Source: Clarkia xantiana subsp. parviflora
Lineage: Eukaryota; Streptophyta; Magnoliopsida; Myrtales; Onagraceae
Direction: 5' to 3'
NCBI GenBank assembly: GCA_036873135.1
Contig: JAPTYO010000026.1
Span: forward strand, 3,824,001 to 3,888,000
DNA: 64,000 nucleotides
Both the position numbers and the translations under genes were made by a program. The notes below the pieces were generated by a model. It did not search any database. It had not been told where the DNA came from and was given only the letters and a program-made list of their open reading frames with translations. Shown here piece after piece: positions 9,526 through 20,700 of this stretch (its first letter is position 1; every line of letters starts with the position of its first letter).

Positions 9526-12430
9526 TTAGTAGCCACCATCACTTTCACTATCAGGTATCACTTTCTTAGGGACCAAGCAATTTGCTTTGCTTGGTTTTTT
9601 GGGTGGCCGGAATTTGGGGTTCACGGTGGCGGAAAAAGGCCAACGGTGAGGGGCTTCCGGCGAAGCATGGCGGGGACCACGGCGGCACCAGGGCGTGATG
9701 GGACCATTGGAGGGGAGAGGCTTGCCGGGAGGACTCCGGCCGGCGAGAGACATCAGTCTCGTTTCCAGACGGCGACAACGGCTTGTCCTTCGGCGGAACG
9801 GGGCGGATTCTCCGGTGGAGGGTGAGAGGTGGGGCCATCTCCAGCCATGCAAGGCGAAAGATTCCGGCCGGCGGGGGGTCATTTTCCGGCGAGGAAAAGC
9901 GGCAGCAGCTGCGTTCCGGTGACGGGGATACCATTCCAGCGACGGCGAGACTCAAATTTTGAACCGGCCATTCGAATTGGCTCGGGTTTTCCAAAGGTTC
10001 GACCTTTTTTTTCCTTTCCGAGCCTATTTTTGATGCCCGTACTTTGATTGCCCACGTTCGAGTTTATATAACTTTCTGATTGCATGAATTGTTGTTTTTG
10101 AATTGGATGGATAGTAGTTTTGCTCGAAGATGACCTTTACATGTGTAGCCTTCACTTGTATGATCATGTCATTTTTGAGTCGTACGTACGCGGCCGTTGC
10201 CATAGTAGATATAGTCGCACGTACGTGGCCGTTGTTGTACGTACGTGGTTTTTTGGGTCGTTATTTGGTGATCGATATGTGACGCGATTATTAACATGTT
10301 GTCGCTTGACTATTTCTGTGTTGTACTCCCCGGGAACGTTGTTTTTCCTTGACGTATGATGTATCGAGTGTTTTTTCCTCGTTGGTGTTGTAGGTTTTGT
10401 ATTCGTGGTGGTGTAGCAAGACTCAGACTTTCTAGAGACGATAGATCTTACGAAGGATGAGTAAGTTCTTAGCCCCTTCAGTTTTTCGTACCCTTTTCTT
10501 TACTTCAAAGTAAGATTCTGAGTCGGACTCTAAATCAGTGTGCTCGTCTGAGTCACAGTCTGTCTCGAGTTTAGAACCTATTGCTGACTTCGAGGTAGGT
10601 TCTGTGCCTGGGTCTGGAACCTCGGACCGGGTAGGCTCCGGAAACTGAGACGACAAGAGTATCATCTCCATGTCCCATTGGCCGACCTTAGTCCTTAGGT
10701 TAAGGCCTTATACCCCTTCTTCCCATCAATGGGCAATGTCCGCGGGACTGTGTCCGTGCCCCCGGATGGGATGGTTACCATATACACTGCTCAGATGCGG
10801 TACGGTTTAAGCTTTCCTTATTGTGACGATCTCGTGGAGCTTTGTCGATCCTTAGGGATTTCCCCTACTGACCTCGTCCCTACCCCCATTCGAGTTTGGG
10901 TTGGGTTTTGAGCATTATGCCATTGGTATTTGTGGAAGTATTATCTCGTCTTGTTCCGATGCTTCTATTAGTTTCATGGGAAATCCTACCATATGCAGGC
11001 GTACATCTCCGACCGCATTGCCTCCAATAAGAAAGCATCTTCCAGTACTGCTCTGAAAGCAGTAAATCCCTCGAAGGCGGGGAAAGCAGCTGAAGGCCTC
11101 TCCTTGTTTTTCCTTAATCTATGTGAATATTCTTATAACTGTACTCGTGTTGTTTTCTTTGTATTGTCAGAGCGATCATCCCTGGTGAGTGAACAAGTCA
11201 TCGCGGTCAAGACCAAGATGAGGAAGTCTGATTATGAAGTCGGACCCTGATTGCTAAAAGGAAAAGGGATTATCCTGCTAATGCTCGTTTACCGACTCCT
11301 TCTCGTGATAAAGGGAAGGCATTTGAAGAGGTGACTCATTTGTCTGATAAGGGGAAACGACCTGTGGGGGGTGGCGGAGTTGCCATTGATGTCGATGCGT
11401 CTCCTTTATCCCCCCCCCCCCAATTGAGGGGACGAGCTTCAGTTGATGAGCCCAGCCGCACAGGTTTGTATCTCTTACAAACTTAAATTGTATTTTGTTG
11501 TTTTGGCTTACTTGTTTATGTTAACTGCAGGAAAGATTCGGCTCCCCGCTCTAAGTCGAAAGGACTTACTTCGCCCCACTAAAGGGGATATTGTTGGAGT
11601 TGAGTGGATCCCATTTTATGGTCTGCGGGAGTATTATTTTGACAGCCGTTCTTCCTTGCATACCCCTGAGGTTGGGGTCCGTGTTTTACATGGTGGTGTT
11701 GCTCATGGTGATCACGTGTTGCCCTCGTCTTCCCCGAAGGAAGCTCGTAGCTTGGTTCAGGGAGTGCTATCTCGTTTTGCTCTTGTAGGTGTTTTCAACT
11801 TTTTTCTTGATTTTTTCATGTGTGTTGTCTTCTATGTGTTTTGATATTTGTTTGTTGTTTCAGGGCATTTCGGACATCGTCAACTTTTCATCCACTGTGA
11901 TTGAGCTTTCAGAAGAGAATAAAGCACTTCAAGATGGTCATGTTTCCCTGATGGCCGATCTCGTTGATGCATTGGAGAAGGCGCGTCTTTCTGACGTGAA
12001 AGCGCGGGAGCTCCAAAATCAAGTTGCTTCTCTTGAAGATAACATTGCTGATTTGCGCCGACAGACCGAGAATGACGCTTTGTGTCATGTTGCAGAGTTG
12101 AAGAGTGTTGAGGAAGCGTGTCGTGCTGATGACAAGGTGTCTGCTGTCACAGAGTATAAATCCTCTCCTGCTTTTGCTACTTACATCGAGAGTCGATGCA
12201 ACACCGTGATGTGTGATTTCAGGGAGACCATTGTTGAGCGTATCTCTAACCCTTATGCCGACATTCCCATTCGGTGAGTTAGGTGATATTTATGACTTTG
12301 CCACAGGCTATGTCTCTGTTTTGATGGGACAAACTACAGTTGCTGAAACTGAGGTTCATATCCCCGCGGGTGAGATCATTATTTCTGACGATGAAGATGA
12401 GTCGAGTTCCTCCTCATTTTCTTCCATTTC
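9526..12430 (+). pseudogene. Antisense gene of element M, decayed, interrupted by element B
   Basis: A multi-exon gene opposite to pol. An N-terminal part around 10729-10911 (RYGLSFPYCDDLVELC, then GISPTDL) resembles the plant domain called putative gypsy-type transposon (Transposase_28, from memory). A later exon at 11531-11784 is bounded by GCAG and GTAGGT. A 79-nt intron (11785-11863) leads to a coiled-coil exon from 11864. Stops and frameshifts occur near 10511, 10909 and 12265. Exons 11531-11784 and 11864 onward match B exons 15509-15759 and 15839-16306. The final exon is cut at 12430 and its last codons are at 22572-22632. The GC-rich leader 9540-10050 holds no convincing frame. Confidence 0.75.
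12426..12430. repeat. Target site duplication ATTTC, left copy (element B)
   Basis: ATTTC directly precedes the TG of the LTR and is repeated at 22567-22571 directly after the CA of the other LTR. Removing B and one copy rejoins the reading frame of the element M antisense gene. Confidence 0.93.
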
Positions 12431-13303
12431 TGTTAAGTTATGAGATCTTGGTCAACGGGGGGTCGGCTTTGATCTCACTCCTTACGAGGGATGTGTGCGA
12501 TCCGGTGTTCCTGAGTTGCTCTGCCTTAGCCTATCTTCTTCCTTCCTTCCTTCCTTCCTTCCTTCCTTTGCTTCTTCTCTCCCTCTACCCTGCAGAAGGG
12601 GCAATACCAGACACGGAGGGGGGGGGGGGGGGTGGTGCCTGGTGAACCCTCTCCGATGCCTAAGTCAGTACTTTTCTAGAGAGATAAAGCTAGAGAGATG
12701 TCAGAGCTAAAATGTCCAAATGGCCAAGATGATCAAATGAGTTGTGAAGGTGGGGTATTTATAGGCAACGGTGTCATTAAGGTGGCTTAATGACATCGTT
12801 AGCCTTTAAACACAATTAATTAGTCTTTAAGCACATAATTAAGACCTTAGGATTCGGAGGAGGTAGGCGGAGTGGACCGAGCGTGGGAGTCCGAAGGTGG
12901 TGTCGGGGCCCTTGGGGGGGAGAAATCCGACCCCCAAGGGTAGGGGTTGGGTGAGGACACCCAACCCCTCCTAGGGAGGGTGGGGTTGGCCAACCCCATC
13001 CCTCCTAGGAGGGATCGGGTTGGCCGACCCGATCTCTCCTAGGAGAGATCGGGTTGGCCAACCCGATCTCCCCTAGGGGAGATCGGGTCGGCTGACCCGA
13101 TCTCCCCTAGGGGAGGTCGGGTGTGGCCACCCAACCTCACCTAGGTGAGTTCGCCTCTGTCGGACGGGCGCTTCGGCCCCGTCCGAGCCGTCGATGTTCT
13201 CGCGAAGTGTCCGGGTTGAAGTTTCGATTTGCAATCATAAATGGGACGATAAAAATACAACGGTTCGGAAGTCAACGGGTTCAAATTGGACGTATATCCA
13301 TCA
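12431..13303 (-). repeat. 3' LTR of element B
   Basis: 873 bp, TGTTAAG...CCATCA. It differs from the 5' LTR by an extra 34-bp palindrome unit at 13081-13114, eight more bases in a TTCC run (12540-12570) and five more G in a G run (near 12618); these sum to the whole 47-bp length difference. TATA (TATAAATA, minus) is at 12763-12756, with a CATTAAG/CTTAATG hairpin just upstream. Confidence 0.95.
12945..13149. repeat. Array of interleaved palindromes in the LTR of B
   Basis: Alternating perfect or near-perfect palindromes: GGGTTGGCCAACCC-type units and CTCCTAGGAG or CCCCTAGGGG units, repeating with about 34-bp period. The same array is at 22250-22412, 42062-42170 and 46268-46345, each with a different number of units. 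Confidence 0.9.
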
Positions 13304-13317
13304 CATGCCCCCGAGTC
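13304..13317 (-). other. Polypurine tract of element B
   Basis: On the minus strand GACTCGGGGGCATG lies directly before the 3' LTR start TGATGG. The same tract precedes the 3' LTR of C at 46113. It primes plus-strand DNA synthesis in the family. Confidence 0.85.
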
Positions 13318-13841
13318 AACCAATGGCCTAACCCTTGATTGACTCTATTTTAGGATGGTATGACACGCGCAATTTGAAACCGGGGTTTTACCTTCTTTGT
13401 CTGAATGCTTGCTTACCCACGGATACGTGCCTCTGACTCTGCCCCCCTGTCTAATGAGATAGAGGAATTGTAAACGTCAGAGTAGCACGGACGTGCGTCT
13501 AGGCACGCGTCCGTCTGAGGTGGGAGTAGTAAACTTATCCTTGCTATAGATGCATACTCGAAAAATATAAACTTGCACAGGGGTGTGATACGAATGCAAC
13601 TAAATGACTTATGCTTCAAATTCGTGCCGGGATTCTTTCTAAGTGAGGAAAAATTTAATTTTGGCCAAAAATTTCTCTAAGTATGGAATACTAGGAAATA
13701 AACCTTAGGGGATGTTAACTATGGTGAGCATGAGTTTAACCGTGGTTAACGGGAACTAGTTTTTGAATCTTGTCCCTTAAAATTTTCCTTTCTAAAAATC
13801 AACGGTGTTGATTTGGCGACTTTGAAAAACCCTAACCCTTT
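13318..13841. other. Non-coding 3' region of element B
   Basis: No gene seen. The part near the polypurine tract matches 45580-46100 in element C in reverse orientation, so it is a conserved untranslated stretch between the antisense-gene promoter and the 3' LTR. Confidence 0.7.
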
Positions 13842-13853
13842 GTATTATAAAAG
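13842..13853 (+). promoter_or_regulatory. TATA box of the element B antisense gene
   Basis: TATTATAAAAGG on the plus strand, followed about 30 bp later by a pyrimidine-rich leader exon and a GTATGT splice donor at 13955. Equivalent TATA motifs occur in M (9493), D (57445), L2 (34596) and C (45477). Confidence 0.6.
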
Positions 13854-14129
13854 GAGAAGTGATTACCTCATTCTCATTGTCCTTTTCTCTTCTTTTCCTT
13901 TTGGCGGTGGGATTTCTGGTCAGTCTTGTTTCTCGGGGCGCGCGTCGCATTGAGGTATGTGTCTTCTCTTTTTGTGTAAGCATTGCCTTTGAGAGATTTA
14001 ATTCTGCTTCTCCTTCAATCGTTTCCTTACTTGTCTCGTTCTTGATTTGTATATCTTCATGGTAATGTAGTCCTATTTGATTCGGCATTTTTCTATCTCT
14101 TTACCTTCATGTTTCCGCTTACTGGCGGG

Positions 14130-15135
14130 TGAAGCCCTCCATATTGGGATTATAATTATCTCCTTTTGCCCCTTGTCTTTGCTTGTTGGCCCGTGGGTCT
14201 CTCTGTGCTGGGGTTTGTAACTATTTTCCTCTGCCTCCCCGCCTCTGCCTATTGACTGATGAGGTCTCCTTATGCTGGGGTTTATGACTATCTCCCCCTG
14301 CCCCCTGCCTCTGCCTACTAGCTGGTGGGGTTTCCTTATGCTGGGGGTTAGGACTATCTCTCCCTGCCCCCTGTCTCTGCCTGTTGGCTGATGGGGTCTC
14401 TAGGGATGTCAACGGGGCGGGTCGGGGCGGGTATCGCTTGCCCCGTACCCGCCCCGCGGGTCGAGATGGTCGATCCGTACCCGCCCCACACAGTTCACGG
14501 GGCGGGGCGGGTCGACCCGCGGGTCACCTATTAGTGGTATATTATATATTATTAGCAATTTAAACCATAAATTATATATTTACCATATACAAATTCAATT
14601 TAAAATTTAAATCACAAATAATAAATTTAACTTTAAATCCAAATACAGGTCACAAATCCTAATTATTTTAACTATGTATTATATTACCTATATAGTTTTA
14701 TATAAATATGTGTAATATATATATAAATTATCCACATACGGGGCGGGGCAGATCAACGGGGCGGGACGACCCCAAAACCGTACCCGCCCCACGGGTCACG
14801 GATCGCGGATCAACGGGTCAAAATCGGGGCGGGCCCCGCGGGTCACGGATTACCCGTGACCCGTTGCCACCCCTAGGGGTCTCCTTATGCTGGGGGTTAT
14901 GACTATCTCCCCCTGCCCCCTGCCTCTGTCTGTTGGCTGATGGGGTCTCCTTATGCTGGGGGTTATGACTATCTCCCCCTGCCCCCTGTCTCTGCCTGTT
15001 GGCTGATGGGGTCTCCTTATGCTGGAGGTTATGACTATCTCCCCCTGCCCCCTGCCTCTGTCTGTTGGCTGATGGGGTTTCCTTATGCTGGGGGTTATGA
15101 CTATCTCCCCCTGCCCCCTACCTCTGACTTTGTAT
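14130..15135 (+). repeat. 66-bp tandem repeats in the intron of the B antisense gene
   Basis: About seven units of GGCTGATGGGGTCTCCTTAT, then GCTGGGGGTTATGACTATCT, then a C-rich segment and TCTGCCTGTT. The array is split by the MITE at 14401-14875. It occupies most of the long leader intron 13955-15223. Confidence 0.9.
14401..14875. mobile_element. hAT-like MITE, 475 bp, with 8-bp target duplication
   Basis: The ends are TAGGGATGTCAACGGG and, on the other strand, TAGGGGTGGCAACGGG (14 of 16 matching). Exact GGGGTCTC copies flank it at 14393-14400 and 14876-14883. Without it the 66-bp repeat is continuous. GC-rich ends with CGGGTC/GACCCG inverted motifs surround an AT-rich middle with no coding frame. 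An 8-bp duplication fits the hAT superfamily. Confidence 0.85.
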
Positions 15136-15242
15136 CCATCATTTTAGGGAAATGAGTTCGTATCTCTTGTCCATTGTTTGCTTTCTGTTTTCCTTGGACT
15201 GAGCCTGTGTTTTTTCCGGTCAGCAGAACTTTCTGGTGATTG

Positions 15243-16306
15243 ATGAGGAGTAAGAGGCCAGTACGTGTGGGAGTGGTTACTTCCGGGACCGGATCTTCGA
15301 TTGCAAAAAGATCGGCTTTCTATGGTGCGGGGAGGTGTTCTCTAACTGGAGGTAAGGGTGGTGATGTTAGGGTGCCATCTTCTTTCTATATTGATGCCCC
15401 CCAATCGAAGGTCCGGGAGACGTATTTTCCTTCCTCCCTATTTGGTGAGTTCTTGAGCAACTGAGTTTCCTCAGTGTATATTGGTATTTACTCTGTGCTT
15501 TGTTATAGGTAGACTTCGTCTTCCGCGTCTGAGTCGGAAGGAGTTGTCTCGTCCACCTGTTGATGGAATTGTTGGGTCTGAGTGGGCGCCTTATTATGGG
15601 CGTGGGGCTCGTTTTGACAATCAATCTTCTTTGCAAACTCCTGAGGTTGGAGTTCGTGTTCTGCAGTCTGCTGTTCCTCCTGCTGATCGTGTGTCCCTCT
15701 CCAAAGGGTTGGAGGCAACTTATGAGTTGGCTCGTGATGTGTTGGCTCGTTATGCTCCTGTAATGTTATTAACTGTTTTATCCTTTGGTATACTTCTTCT
15801 CCATGCTCTATCCGTCTCATCTTTTATTTTTGTTGCAGGGTATGGCTGACCTTGTTAATTTATCCACACTTGCTATTGATCTTGCTGAGGAGAGGAAGGT
15901 GTACGAGGACATTTGTGTCTCCCTTAACTCCAGTCTTATTAGCTGTTTGGAGCATAGTCGCATCACTGATTTGCGGTGCCGAGACTTGGAGGGTCGCATT
16001 GCTCTTCTCAATGAAGAGGTTGAGGCGTTGAAACAAAGGTCTTATCGTGATGAGGCACTCCGGGCTGCTGAGTTAGTCTCTCTGGAGGAAATGTTTCATA
16101 TGGAGGCGAAGGAATGTGCCATTGCTGAGTATAAGGCCTCTTCCGCTTATCAGGCTGCTATGGATATTCGCTGCTCTGTGGCGAAACGTATTTCCTTGAA
16201 GAAGATTCTTGAGCGTATTCACATGATTGCTCCTGACTTTCCTTTCTCTCGACTTGGTGATTTGTCAGACTTTGCTACTAAGTATATTGCGAAGATAAGG
16301 GAATAG
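15243..16306 (+). CDS. Spliced antisense gene of element B, intact 306-residue product
   Basis: Coding exons 15243-15444, 15509-15759 and 15839-16306 join to 306 codons plus stop. Introns are 15445-15508 (64 nt, GTGAGT...ATAG) and 15760-15838 (79 nt, GTAATG...GCAG). An untranslated first exon (about 13870-13954) is joined over an intron of about 1.27 kb ending at CAG 15223. The protein starts basic (MRSKRPVRVG), has a conserved middle with LRLPRLSRKELSRP, then a coiled-coil C-terminal half with DFPFSRLGDLSDFATKY. It lacks the N-terminal Transposase_28-like domain seen in D, L2 and M. It converges with pol across a repeat array. The intact frame in a young element suggests recent selection; function unknown. 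Confidence 0.75.
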
Positions 16307-16739
16307 TACCCTTATTTCTTGTGGTGGTCTCGTGTGTTTGTGAGTTGTGGTTGTCTTTAGAGTTTAAAACTCCACCTTTCTTAGTATTGCCATCTTTGTC
16401 TGATATACTTGTCTCTGCTCGTTGTATACATGGCCGTGTGTTTATATCTCTTCTCATGATGCCTCCTTATGCCTTGTGTATGGCTCTTTGGGTATTGAAC
16501 CTTCCCTTGGTATATTTCCTTTACTTATCCTTCTTTCGTGGTTTCCTTCATGTCATACCTGTCATTTCATAAAGAAAAATCATTACTTGTTCTTCACATT
16601 ACTTTACTTAGAAATTTCTTTCTCATGTTATCCTTCTGAGCATGGTATCCTTCTAAGCATGGTACCCTTCTAAACATGTTATCCTTCTAAGCATGGTGTG
16701 ATGATCTCTTCTGATACCCCTTACACGGTATACGTTGTA
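16307..16739. other. 3' flank of the B antisense gene
   Basis: T-rich sequence with no convincing gene. It probably holds the 3' untranslated region and polyadenylation region of the plus-strand gene. A short repeat of CTTCTAAGCATGGT is seen near 16630-16690. Confidence 0.5.
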
Positions 16740-17475
16740 TGTTAGACCAAAGATACGCTCTTGGTGGGCGTCGAAATCTGTTCACGAGACAGGCTCTCGG
16801 ACGGCACTTAACGTTTCACAGGATAGGCTCCCGGAGGGCACAGGTTAGTCCACCGATACCTTCTTGACGGGTGTCAAAATCTGTTCACGAGACAGGCTCT
16901 CGGACGGCACTTAACGTTTCACAGGATAGGCTCCCGGAGGGCTCAGGTTAGACCAAAGATACGCTCCTGGTGGGCGTCGAACTGGTAGTTTGAAATCTAC
17001 CTCAAGATACGCTCTTGGGGGCGTCGAACTGGTAGTGTTTTTTCTACCTCAAGATACGCTCTTGGGGGCGTCGAATCTGGTAGGTTGCAAATCTACCTCA
17101 AGATACGCTCCTGGGGGCGTCGAATTCGTAGTTTTTGGAAACCACTCTCAAGATACGCTCTTGGTGCGTCGAAGTCGTAGTGTAATAACTACTCTCAAGA
17201 TACGCTCTTGGGGGCGTCGAAGGTTGTAGTATGAACACTACTCTCAAGATACGCTCTTGGGGGCGTCGAAGTTCGTAGTTTTTGGAAACCACTCTCAAGA
17301 TACGCTCTTGGTGCGTCGAAGGTCGTAGTGTAATAACTACTCTCAAGATACGCTCTTGGGGGCGTCGAATGTCGTAGTATGAAAACTACTCTCAAGATAC
17401 GCTCTTGGGGGCGTCGAAGGTCGTAGTATGAATACTACTCTCAAGATACGCTCTTGGGGGCGTCGAATGTCGTTG
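16740..17475. repeat. 49-bp and longer tandem repeats between the antisense gene and pol (B)
   Basis: Units share the core AGATACGCTCTTGGGGGCGT followed by CGAA and a variable GTAGTATGAA...TACT inverted segment. Period is 49 bp in the regular part (17130-17475) and longer at the left (16740-16980). Element M has the same core with a 34-bp period at 23091-23535. 17476-17762 is the 3' end region of pol transcripts, without a gene. Confidence 0.9.
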
Positions 17476-17762
17476 ACTTGAAGTCATATCTGTGTAAGGA
17501 TAACTTGGTGATTATAACATCACATTCACTGGGAAATACTTTTGAATAACTACTACTCCCTTAGGAGCATTCATGTTTTGTACACTTGGGATGCCTTGGT
17601 GCACCAAGACATCCTTTGTAGGAATGAAAGATAGTTGTAGAGTTGGAGTAACTTCGTGAGTTCTCCTTCTCAAAAGTTGTTTTTTGAAAAGCTTGTAAAG
17701 CTGAAATATGCAAAATGTGAAATATGAAACTAAGGATATGGTCTTTTGCTTGTGCTTTCTTC

Positions 17763-20700
17763 TTATACATAGTATTTCTTTAGGTGCTCTCCACTGAAGG
17801 TGTTTGTGGAGATATACCCCTCCCCATCTTCGAGGCGGTACGCGTTTACGTAGGGAACTGACGCTATCTTGTATGGTCCTTCCCACTTCGGAGATAATTT
17901 TCTGACTTGGTCTAAGTGTGAGAACTCATTCCTTCTTAGTACCAGTTCTCCTACGTGGAATTGTCTCTCCTTGACTTGACGGTTGTAGTATCTTGCTGAG
18001 ACAAGGCGCATTCGTGTCTGTGCTTCTTCTGAATTCCACCTTTTATCCTCCACCATGTCTAAATCTAAAAGTCTTGCTTTGTTGTTCTCATGCTCCTCAA
18101 AGTACTTGGTCCTCAGTGATTGTACAGCTATTTCTGCTGGTGCCACCGCTTCAGTTCCGTACACCAGGCCAAATGGTGTTTCTCCTGTGGATATCTTTGG
18201 TGTTGTCCGTACTGCCCATAGAACATTTTCCAGCTCATCTACCCAACTTCCCTTGGTGGCGTGGAGTCGTTTCTTTAGGCCATCTAGCACTATCTTGTTT
18301 GCTGATTCTACCTGTCCGTTTGTCTGAGGGTGCTTTACTGATGCGAAACGGTGGTCTATATTCAGTCTTTCACAATACCACTGCAATTTCTTGCTCTTGA
18401 ATTGTGGGCCATTGTCACTTATTATTGCTCTTGGCACCCCGTACCCCGAGACAATGTGAGATTGGATGAAGTTGACGACTTGGTCGTCTGTTGTCTTCCC
18501 CATTGCCTTTGCTTCTATCAACTTGGAGAAGTAGTCTATTGCCACAATTATACAAGTCTTCTGACCTTTTGTTTTTGGTAGGGGGCCTATCAAATCAATC
18601 CCCCATTGCGCGAAAGGCCAAGCTCCTGAGATGGAGCTTAGCTTTGCTGGTGGGGCTGTTATGTTTCTAGAGTACTTTTGGCAGTGATCACATTTTTGTA
18701 CCAAGTCTGCTACTTCTTTGCTCATTGATGGCCAATAGTATCCTAGGTTGTAGACCTTTCGGCTTATTGACCGCGCTCCTTCATGGCACCCCGCATCTCC
18801 CTCATGGAGTTCTGCAAGCACTCTCTCTGTTTCTGGGTATGCTATGCATTTGAGGAAAGGTGTGGAATATCCTTTCTTGTAGAGTTCATTGTCCATCACT
18901 GCGTAATTCCTAGCCATCCTTTCAATCTTGATTGCTTCCACCTTATCTTTTGGGAGCTTTCCTTCCATGATGTATTGTCGCATTGGTGTCATCCAGACTT
19001 CTGCCTCATCTATTGCTAGAACCTCCATTTGTTCTATCACTGATTGCATTCTTTGCTCTATGAAGTGAACCTCTTTGCCTGCTTCTGCCCCTAAGGCTAG
19101 TTTACTTAAGGCGTCTGCCTCTTGGTTTTGTTCTCTTGGGACTGACTCAATGTCGAAGCTTTGGAAGCTCTTTATTAGGTCCTTGGCTTGCTGTAAGTAT
19201 CTCTGCATGTTTTCGGACTTTGCAGTGTAGATTCCTTTCACTTGATTGACGACTAGTTGAGAATCACACTTGACCCTTAAATGCTTTGCCCCTACTCCTT
19301 TGGCTATTCTCAGGCCAGTTATTAGTGCTTCGTACTCAGCCTCATTGTTTGTTGCCTTAAAGGTAAGTGCCATGGCATAGCGCATAGGTGTATCGCTGTT
19401 TGGTGGGTATAGTAAGAGGCCTGCACCTGAACCTCCTCCGTTGGATGACCCATCGGTATGCATCTCCCATAATTCTTCTGATTGTGTCTCCTGACTACTA
19501 CTTGCCTCGCATGTAGTTTTGACTTCTCCCAAGTCTTCGTCTGGATTAATTCCAGTGAATTCAGCGATAAAATCTGCTAGAGCCTGACCCTTTATGGCTG
19601 TTCTTGGGGCAAAATGAATGCGAAACTCACTTAGCTCAATTGCCCATTTGGTCAGTCTTCCCGATGTGTCTGGTCTTTGGAGGAGGTGTTTCAATGGCTG
19701 GTCTGTGAGGACTGTTACTTCATGCCCATGGAAATACGGTCTCAACTTTCTTGCTGATATAATCAGTGCATAGAGGTACTTTTCTATTGGCAAGTAGTTG
19801 ATCTCATACTTTGCCAATGTTTTGCTTACGAAGTATACTGGCAATTGTGCAGCGTTTTCCTCCTTGATTAGCACTGAGCTTACTGCCACGTTGCTCACGG
19901 AGATGTAGAGGTAGAGGGGCTCCCCTGGTGTGGGCTTTGCTAGGGGTGGTAGTGTCTTTAGATGTTGTTTGAGTTGCTGGAAGGCTTCCTCACATCTCGG
20001 TGTCCATTCAAATTTCTTGTTTGCCCTTAGTACCTCAAAGAAGGGTAATGCCTTGTCTCCTATTTTGGATAGGAATCTATTAAGGGCTGCCAGCCTCCCG
20101 TTCAGTCGTTGAACCTCTTTGTGCTTCGTAGGTGACTGCATTTCTTCAATTGCTTGAAGTTTTTCGGGGTTTACCTCTATGCCTCGCTGACTTACCATGA
20201 AGCCTAAAAACTTTCCTGATTGCACCCCAAATGCGCATTTTTTCGGGTTTAGACGGACTTGGTATTGCCTCATCCTCTCAAACGTTGAGCGAAGGTTTTC
20301 CACATGGTCCTTCTTCTCTTTAGATTTGACTATCATGTCGTCCACATACGCCTCCATTGTCTTCCCTATCATGTCCCCAAAGATTTTGTTGACCATTCTT
20401 TGGTATGTTGCTCCAGCATTTATGAGTCCGAAAGGCATCACTGTGTAATGGTATATCTCACTATTAGCATAGAATGCTGTGTGAGGGGCGTCCTCGGGGG
20501 CCATTTTTATCTGGTTGTATCCTGAGTATGCATCCATGAAGCTCATTAGTTGGTGACCTGATGTTGCATCCACTAATTGATCTATTCTTGGTAGCGGATA
20601 TGAGTCCTTTGGGCATGCCTTGTTTAGGTCCCGATAGTCAATACACATTCTCCAACTACCTCCCGGCTTCTTTACCAGTACTGGGTTTGCCACCCATGTC

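Larger units (their letters stand above)
9220..12430 (-). mobile_element. Tat element M, left part (opposite-strand gene region)
   Basis: This is the 3' region of a minus-strand Tat element, so its antisense gene reads on the plus strand. It continues at 22567 after the inserted element B. Its own 3' LTR is missing: copia H abuts at 9219. 9220-9480 is AT-rich without a gene. 9440-10050 is alignable by eye with the reverse complement of 45000-45500 in element C, that is, promoter and GC-rich leader of the antisense gene. Confidence 0.75.

Noticed and set aside
10432..10671. Minus-strand 79-codon frame rich in Ser, Glu and Asp
   Set aside because: It lies opposite to an exon of the M antisense gene and has no support of its own.
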